From NCBI GenBank assembly GCA_964019695.1, contig OZ026522.1:20762477-20826476 (forward strand): a stretch of DNA of 64,000 nucleotides, given 5' to 3'. The notes below the pieces were generated by a model that did not search any database, was not told the DNA's origin, and worked only from the letters and a program-made list of their open reading frames with translations. Positions 57,996-64,000 of this stretch are shown piece after piece. Each line of letters opens with the position of its first letter. Positions within the stretch are counted from its first letter, which is position 1. The position numbers and the translations under genes were made by a program. Source of the DNA: Loripinus fragilis. Its lineage: Eukaryota; Mollusca; Bivalvia; Lucinida; Lucinidae.

Positions 57996-58311
57996 TGCTT
58001 TGTTTTTTTTTGCTTAACGTCCCAAGTCAACAGCTATGGTCATGGCGGGATGGTCAGTTCACCTTACCACACTCTTTCCTGGGCAAGCTTGAACAAGCAG
58101 TTAACCAGTACTTCGTGTACATACTTTCGCTCGTAACTGACAACAACCCTTATTGAATGATTCAGCGGAAGGGAGGAGAATGACCCTAGCAATTATTTCA
58201 TGATCAATCTCCACGAAAGTATGGGACCAGGCCGGGATCGAACTCGCGACACCTGGATCTGCAGTCAGACTGGCATCTGTTGCCAGACACGTTACAGACT
58301 GCGCTACAAAT
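57996..58311 (-). mobile_element. tRNA-derived SINE family 2, full length
   Basis: On the minus strand it starts TTTGTAGCGCAGTCTGTAAC (box-A-like), has box B GAGTTCGATCCCGG and ends GGGACGTTAAGC plus an A-rich tail. The duplicated flank TGATCGA lies at 57989-57995 and 58312-58318. The empty site is in copy A at about 25515. It differs from SINE family 1 in head and body. Confidence 0.88.
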
Positions 58312-58573
58312 TGATCGAACCTTGCAAAGAAAAAAAGGAAAATTGTTCTTATATTTTTTTAATAATTAGGGCTACTGCCCCACACAATAGCAACATCATT
58401 GTGAACTTCTACAGCTACATTCATAACATACTTAGCTGCAAAGTCACATCTTGCCAAAGCTTGGCCAAGGTCAGTAGAGACTTGTCGAGAACAGAGACTC
58501 TCTAGTGCAGTAACGTTTCCCCTTTGTGGACTGTTCAGAGTCTTCTCCATCTGGTGACCCTCTAGCTCTTAAC

Positions 58574-59049
58574 ATGGATTCTCTGTAAAAATCAAAAAAA
58601 ATGTTGGCCACGCTTCGTCTGGGATTTTCATAATTTTTTGTGCACATGTCAGATGTCACCCAAAACCTACAGAACAGGTGTAAAACTCTTTGATTTGTAG
58701 TTTGTTGCCATGGAAAGGGAGATTGATTGATCCTCTCGAAATGGCACAGAAATTGACAGGAAAATTACCAAACCTGCCAAATTGTATTTCTGTTTTCTCG
58801 TCATTATATAGTGTTTAATGCAAGTGTTGTATGTGATATTTAATTAAATAAAATGGTACGTCAAAACAATACACGGATTAAACCATTATCTTATACAGGT
58901 GTTTCACACGTGGGGCCCAACAATAGGGATATTTGGCAAAATATTATACATATTAAGCAGTTGTTTTGATTTTTTTTTGCAACGGTCCTCAAGAAAACCA
59001 TTAGCATGATTACACAGAACAACATATCAACTATCGACAGCAAAATAAA
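58574..59049. other. No gene seen
   Basis: AT-rich, no recognised feature. The duplication homology ends at its left edge. Confidence 0.45.
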
Positions 59050-60400
59050 CTGGATAAAGAAATTAAAATATGAAGGTCAAGGTCACGGTTATAAGTTCTC
59101 TATTTTCAAAAATATAAAAAAATCGGGATATTCAGCCAATTTGAACCAATTTTAAGCAAGTATTGCAGAAGATGATAAGTAAATGAATAATATGGTTTTA
59201 AAGGATAATGTATCTATTATTGGCAGCAAGACCAGAATGAAACAATAATTTAGATCTGAAGGTCAAGGTCACAAAATCTCTATTTTCAAAAATGAAAAAA
59301 AAACAGTTTTTAGCTGATATGAATCGATATTGTAAGGTATTGAAGAAGGTGACAAAGAAAATTAATAATATCGTTATAGAGAATTATGTATAGTCTATTG
59401 ACAGCGAAACTAAAATGGCCCAATTATTTAAATTTGAAGGTCAATGTCAAGGTCACAAAATCTCTATTTTCGAAACTGTAAAAAACATGAATTTCAGCTA
59501 ATTTGAACCAATTTTGGTTAAGTTTAGCAGTAGATGATAAGGAAATACATAATATGGTAATAGAGGATAATGTATATACTATTAACAGCAAAACCAAAAT
59601 GGATCAAGAAATTTATTCTGCAGGTCAAGGTCAAGGCCACTAAATCACTATTTTCAAAAACGAAGAAAAACGGGGATTTTTTAGCTTATTTGAATCAATA
59701 TTGGTACGTATTGTAGAAGGTGTCAAAGAAAGTTAATAATACAGTCAAAAAGATTTATGTATATTATATTGATAGCTTAACCAAAATGAATCAATAATTT
59801 AAAACTGAAGGTCAATGTCATGGTCAAAAATCTTTATTTTGAAATGAAGAAAAACACAGATTTTGAGTAATTTGAACCAATTTTGGTAATTATTGGAGAA
59901 GATTATAAGACAATAAATGATAATGATAATACAGGATAATGTATATCTTATTGATAGCAAAACCAGAATAGATCAAGAGTTGAAATTTGAAGGTCAAGGT
60001 CACAAACCTCTATTTTCAAAAATGGACGAAAACAGGAATTTCTAGTTAATTAAGACCAATATTGCTAAGTCATGCAGAAGATGATAAGTAAATTAATAAT
60101 ATGGTTAAAGACAATCATGTATTTTCTATGGACTGTTAAACAAAAATTGATCAATAATTAAAATCTGACGGTCAACGTCACAAAATTTCTATTTTCGAAA
60201 TTGTAGAAAAACAAGATTTTTAGCTAAATTGAACAAAAATGGGTTAGTATTGCAGGATGATAAGAAAATAAATAATATGGTAACAGAGGTTTATGTTTAT
60301 ACTATTAACAGCAAAAACAGAGTGGATCAAGAGCTAAAATCTGAAGATCAAGGTCACAAAATCTATATTTTCAACAAGGAAATTTCATCGAATTTATATT
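59050..60400 (+). repeat. Array of eight 175-190-bp monomers with AGGTCA half-sites
   Basis: Each monomer begins near (T/C)TGAAGGTCAAGGTCAC, followed by AATCTCTATTTTCAAAAA, a TTTGAACCAATTTTGG-like stretch and AAGATGATAAG. Starts are near 59067, 59258, 59433, 59620, 59804, 59986, 60165 and 60340. TCAAGGTCA occurs in six of the eight. Diverged copies, no coding frame. Confidence 0.85.
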
Positions 60401-61459
60401 TCCCGACAAAGGGTTATTTTAGAGAAACATATAAATCATAAAACATAAATCCCATTATCTAAGCCCTAATTTCACCTTTGGTATCATCCAGATCATAACA
60501 AACGCATGTCAAATATGTTTTAGTGCTAAGTTTAAAAATATACTTACATCTGCACGATTTCAATATCTGATCTTTCAACCAAACCCAAGAGGTCAAGAGT
60601 GTGCATAAATTCAAAGTGTTACCTTTCATGTTGGTCTACACTTCTTTCTCTATAATTTGATATGCGACATGATCACTTTCATAAAAGAAAAAAAAATGAC
60701 CTTTTGACCCCACTGCAGAGGTCTTACTGTGTATGTAAGCTCAGCATATTTGCTTTTATGGTGCTCTGTGCTCATTTCCTTTTTATTTGTTAATGTGATG
60801 TACAACTTGACTACTTTCTGAAAGTATATATGGTTTGACCTTATAACCCTCCCCCCCCCCCCCCGAGTCAAGGGTGTGTCTGTGGGCAAAATATTTGCTA
60901 CCATGTTGCTACATGTGCCGTTAGCTTTAATTTGATAATCAACATGACCATATTCTGAAAAAGTTTAATTTCCGCCTCAGCCCAACCCCCTAAGTCCACC
61001 CAAGGGGATCAGGGGATCAAGGGGATATGTTTCTTATCTGTTGCTCCTCTGCCAGCATGCGAAATTTCAGCAAAAAATATTGACAACTGCTTTAGTTATT
61101 GCGAAATTTAAATATTTGACCTTTGATCCCTTAGGTGGGGTCAAAGTGGTGGGGTAAAATTTTGACACTGCTGTGCTTATATACAGGAACTGGGCAATCA
61201 TGTTCTATAGTGAGAAGTTGTTAAATATAGTAGTTTGAGGAAATGTGAAGATCATTACGAAAAAGGCTAATATAGGTCTGCATTATAATTGCCTATACTA
61301 AGACAAGGTCAATATTTCAAGTGTTAAGGGGTTGAATTTGACGCAACTTATAGAATATTAAGAATCCATGGTATTTGATTAAATCAAATCTGACCAATAG
61401 TTACTGAGATATGGTTCTATATGACCTTGACGTTGACATTTTTTTCCATCCGTTTGAGC
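60401..61459. other. Spacer between the two arrays, no gene seen
   Basis: A poly-C tract at about 60850-60864 and scattered TGACC(C/T) words. 61270-61430 is a diverged dispersed repeat related to 38200-38380. Confidence 0.45.
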
Positions 61460-62340
61460 ATTGTATTCTTTATCTTAGGCGATGTTCTTAATACATAGAC
61501 TAGTGGTATTCTTATGATCTTGAATGTAATATTCTGCATTGATGATCTTGATGACCTAGACATTGATCTTCACATTTGAATGTCTTCATCCATTTAAGTA
61601 TTGCTTTAAATGTTTACTGATGTGTTGTTCTTAATCCATAAACCAGTCTCTTATTGCCTTTCTTTAATTTATCCATCCAAATATTGATCCAATACATGAG
61701 AAATCCTAGTTTTTTTCAAATTTTCAAATTCTACATTTGATGACCTTGAATTTGACCATGACCTTCACTTTCAATATTTTCATTCATTTGAAAATTGCTT
61801 TTGTTATTGTTGTGTCTTTCTTAATCCATTGACAAATTGTTTTCTTATGATCTTTCGTGTAAAATCTCATTTTTTCTGTATTTTTCTGGTTTTTTTTTTG
61901 AATTTGTACATTTGATAACCTTGACCTATTAATGTAAAAAATATTAATTCATTTTGCTTTGGTAAACTGCTGTGTTGTTCTTTACAAAGACCCGTGGCTT
62001 TCTTATTGTTCCCCATCTAAATTCATTTTCATTCAAAACATGTGAAAATCACAGTTTTGTCCTCATTTTGAATTTCTACATTTGATGATCTTGACATTGA
62101 TCTTTACATACAAATACAAATATTTAATCTATTTGATTATTGCTTTGAGTAACTCAAATGTTGTTCTAAATGCACATACTTGTTGCTTTCTTTCTTGCGT
62201 TTACCCATCTAATCATTATTTCAAAACATGTAAAAAAAACCTAGTTTTCCACATTTTGAAACTCTACATTTGATGACCTTGACCTCGATCTTCACCTTCA
62301 AATAAGTTCATTGATTTTAGTATGGCGTTTGTTTACCTAT
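61460..62340 (-). repeat. Second monomer array, opposite orientation
   Basis: Roughly 160-190-bp units marked by GTTGTTCTTAAT, TTTCTTAT and TACATTTGATGACCTTGACC-like blocks near 61485, 61629, 61816, 61975, 62160 and 62345. Reading the minus strand gives GGTCAAGGTCATC, so it is oriented opposite to 59050-60400 and probably related to it. Confidence 0.7.
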
Positions 62341-63263
62341 ATTTTGTTCTTAATGCACGCAACACTTGCTTTATTATTATAGTGCGTACAGTAATTCAGT
62401 GAACATCGCTTTTTTGCTTTTATTTTTATATGTGGAGACTAATCGCACAATAAACGAATAATTTAATTCATCTATACACCGCCTAATTGGTGATATTTTT
62501 TTCGTTACGAAAGGTATTGCCAAATTAGCTGTGATATGATGGAATTAGTGCTCATTTGAGCATCTGCATTATTTAATTTACCCTAATCGCACCTTTGTAT
62601 GGATCACTGCCTTAAGTTGACTATCGGTGAATAATTATACAGTTTTGTAAGACGAAGTAACGTGTTAGGAGAAGGATTTCTTATCATATCAAAATAGTTC
62701 CACCAAATGCAAATTATGGCCATAGTTTGGGCTCACAGAATTTTGGCATTCAAGAAAATATTGAGGCCTTCCCAGTGGGTACGCATCCACTTGTTCCTAT
62801 GAAATGAATCGCTGTGTTCCCTTGTTCTTTAATTCAATATCTAGATTTTCTGTGCTCCCTGCTCCTTGAAAGTTTTATCACTCAGTTCATCAGATTTTAA
62901 AATATTTTCCAACTTGTTTTATAAAATTAATTTAAACATCTATCTGTTTATTCCAAATACTGAGTTGTTGACACCAGGCAATGCAAAATATGCATTGTAA
63001 TTCCGGGCAACTATAATTGATAAAAGAAAAAGACCTGGTAGGTGTGATCCAAGTGAAAATAGACTCATCCAATAAAAATAGTGCTTGTTCAGCCTTTAAA
63101 CAGTTGAGATCAGAAAGAGAAACTAGTGATGGGGTGGGATTGTACTTGGAAATAGGTTGGAAAATATATCAGCAGAAGTCTTATTTTGTGTTTGGGGTCA
63201 ATATGTTTTTGGGGATGACTGAGAACTAAATTTTCATGTGAAGTTCATCATAAGCTATAAATA
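62341..63263. other. No gene seen
   Basis: The open frame at 63017-63229 has no recognisable domain. Confidence 0.4.
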
Positions 63264-63928
63264 ATGCACCAGCCATTTGCAACCACTGCTTTGCCCCAGG
63301 GGTGTACTCTCATTTTTTTCTTCATACGTAGGCTCAGGCTCAGCATCTACCGTTCACCCCCCTCCCCCCCAAAAAAAAAAATATCAGGAATTTCAAGCAC
63401 CCCAAAAAATATTTGAAATTTTAGCAACCCCCAAAAATATTCCCCATTCTGTACCTTGACCTTAAGAAAAGACCAAAAACTGCATAGAAATGAATCCTGA
63501 ATATAGTCCAATTGTGTGATGACCCAAAAAATATCCGCAATTCCTTCATACCACAAAAAATATTCATTTTTCTGAAAATCCCCAAAAATATTGAAATTCA
63601 AAATTTTGAACCCCAAAAAATGACCCGAGCCTACTGAAAATAGAGTATCCCTCCCCCCTGGGCTTCACCCATGCCTCTGAACAGGGCGGGGATAGCCTGG
63701 CAAATGTACTTTTACATTGTCTTAGTAATGCGGAGGAAATATAGGTGTTTGATAGACATAGATTAACATGGCAGTGCAATATAATAACATACTGTGGGGG
63801 AGGACTGTCATGGTTTTGCCAGCTGGCTGTCCCTACAGTGGGGTGGTTACTTTGGGGAACTGCAGACACAAAATCAAAGTCCTCGACATTCCCCTGGGCT
63901 GGGGGCAGTGGTCATTTGACTAGTGCAT
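63264..63928. mobile_element. MITE with CCCCAAAAAATAT-repeat interior
   Basis: The outer ends ATGCACCAGCCATTTG and its complement at 63911-63928 bracket the region. An inner inverted pair, CCCCAGGGGTGTACTCTC / GAGTATCCCTCCCCCCTGGG, spans 63295-63662. Inside it CCCC(A)AAAAATAT recurs about eight times with spacers of 20-40 bp. Probably two nested elements or one element with a long repeat-rich interior. Confidence 0.6.
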
Positions 63929-64000
63929 AAAGGCGAAATAAATTATGCGCACCAGTCATTTGTAATCACGCGCCAGCCGGGTAAATGAGCTGTTTGTACA

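Larger units (their letters stand above)
50644..58573 (+). repeat. Segmental tandem duplication, copy B
   Basis: Collinear with 3106-26018 but only 7.9 kb long, because it lacks the Academ-like element and the giant foldback. Copy-B-specific insertions are 50734-51782, 51969-52070, 52681-53972, 54404-54642 and 57996-58311. Confidence 0.8.

Noticed and set aside
59050..62340. CRISPR-like array
   Set aside because: The monomers are diverged 175-190-bp units with no constant short repeat or unique spacers, in a eukaryotic genome.

Overview
The window looks like intergenic and intronic DNA from a mollusc, most likely a bivalve. The grounds are AT-rich sequence with spliced exons and long introns, F-type lectin exons of a kind expanded in bivalves, LINE reverse-transcriptase and small inverted-repeat families I associate with clams and mussels, and tRNA-derived SINEs. 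The species is inference. There is no sign of bacterial gene organisation. Nearly all open frames above 60 codons are chance or lie inside mobile elements.

The only host coding sequence I can support is a tandemly duplicated gene, on the + strand, encoding an F-type lectin (fucolectin-like) domain in two exons followed by a PAN/apple domain in one exon. Copy A has exons at 4324-4536, 11443-11658 and 22347-22577. Copy B has exons at 52220-52432, 54183-54398 and 55217-55446. All internal introns are phase 1. A hydrophobic signal-peptide exon at 40119-40191, ending in a phase-1 donor, would fit as the first exon of copy B; copy A's equivalent would lie left of the window. The product would be a secreted lectin. 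By hand count the two copies differ at 35 codons by amino-acid change and at 5 silently, which suggests diversifying selection.

Because the duplicated segments (about 3106-26018 and 50644-58573) still align, each acts as an empty-site control for insertions in the other. Copy A gained a 6.4 kb Academ-like DNA transposon (4847-11279; XPG/PIN-like nuclease and C-terminal Cys cluster; TSD GAT), itself split by a 5'-truncated LINE (6265-7049). It also gained about 10 kb in intron 2, dominated by a giant foldback (12202-21154). Copy B gained a TA-flanked 1.05 kb element, two SINEs, an antisense LINE and a MITE six bases inside a splice donor.

The spacer (26.0-50.6 kb) is a mosaic of non-autonomous elements: a TTAA-flanked 824-bp element filled with ACCGTA-like motifs, two TA-flanked elements, a foldback carrying tRNA-like sequence in both arms, SINEs and several MITE families. 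To the right of copy B lie two oppositely oriented arrays of roughly 180-bp monomers rich in AGGTCA/TGACCT half-sites (59.05-60.4 and 61.46-62.34 kb), then a nested MITE at the right edge.
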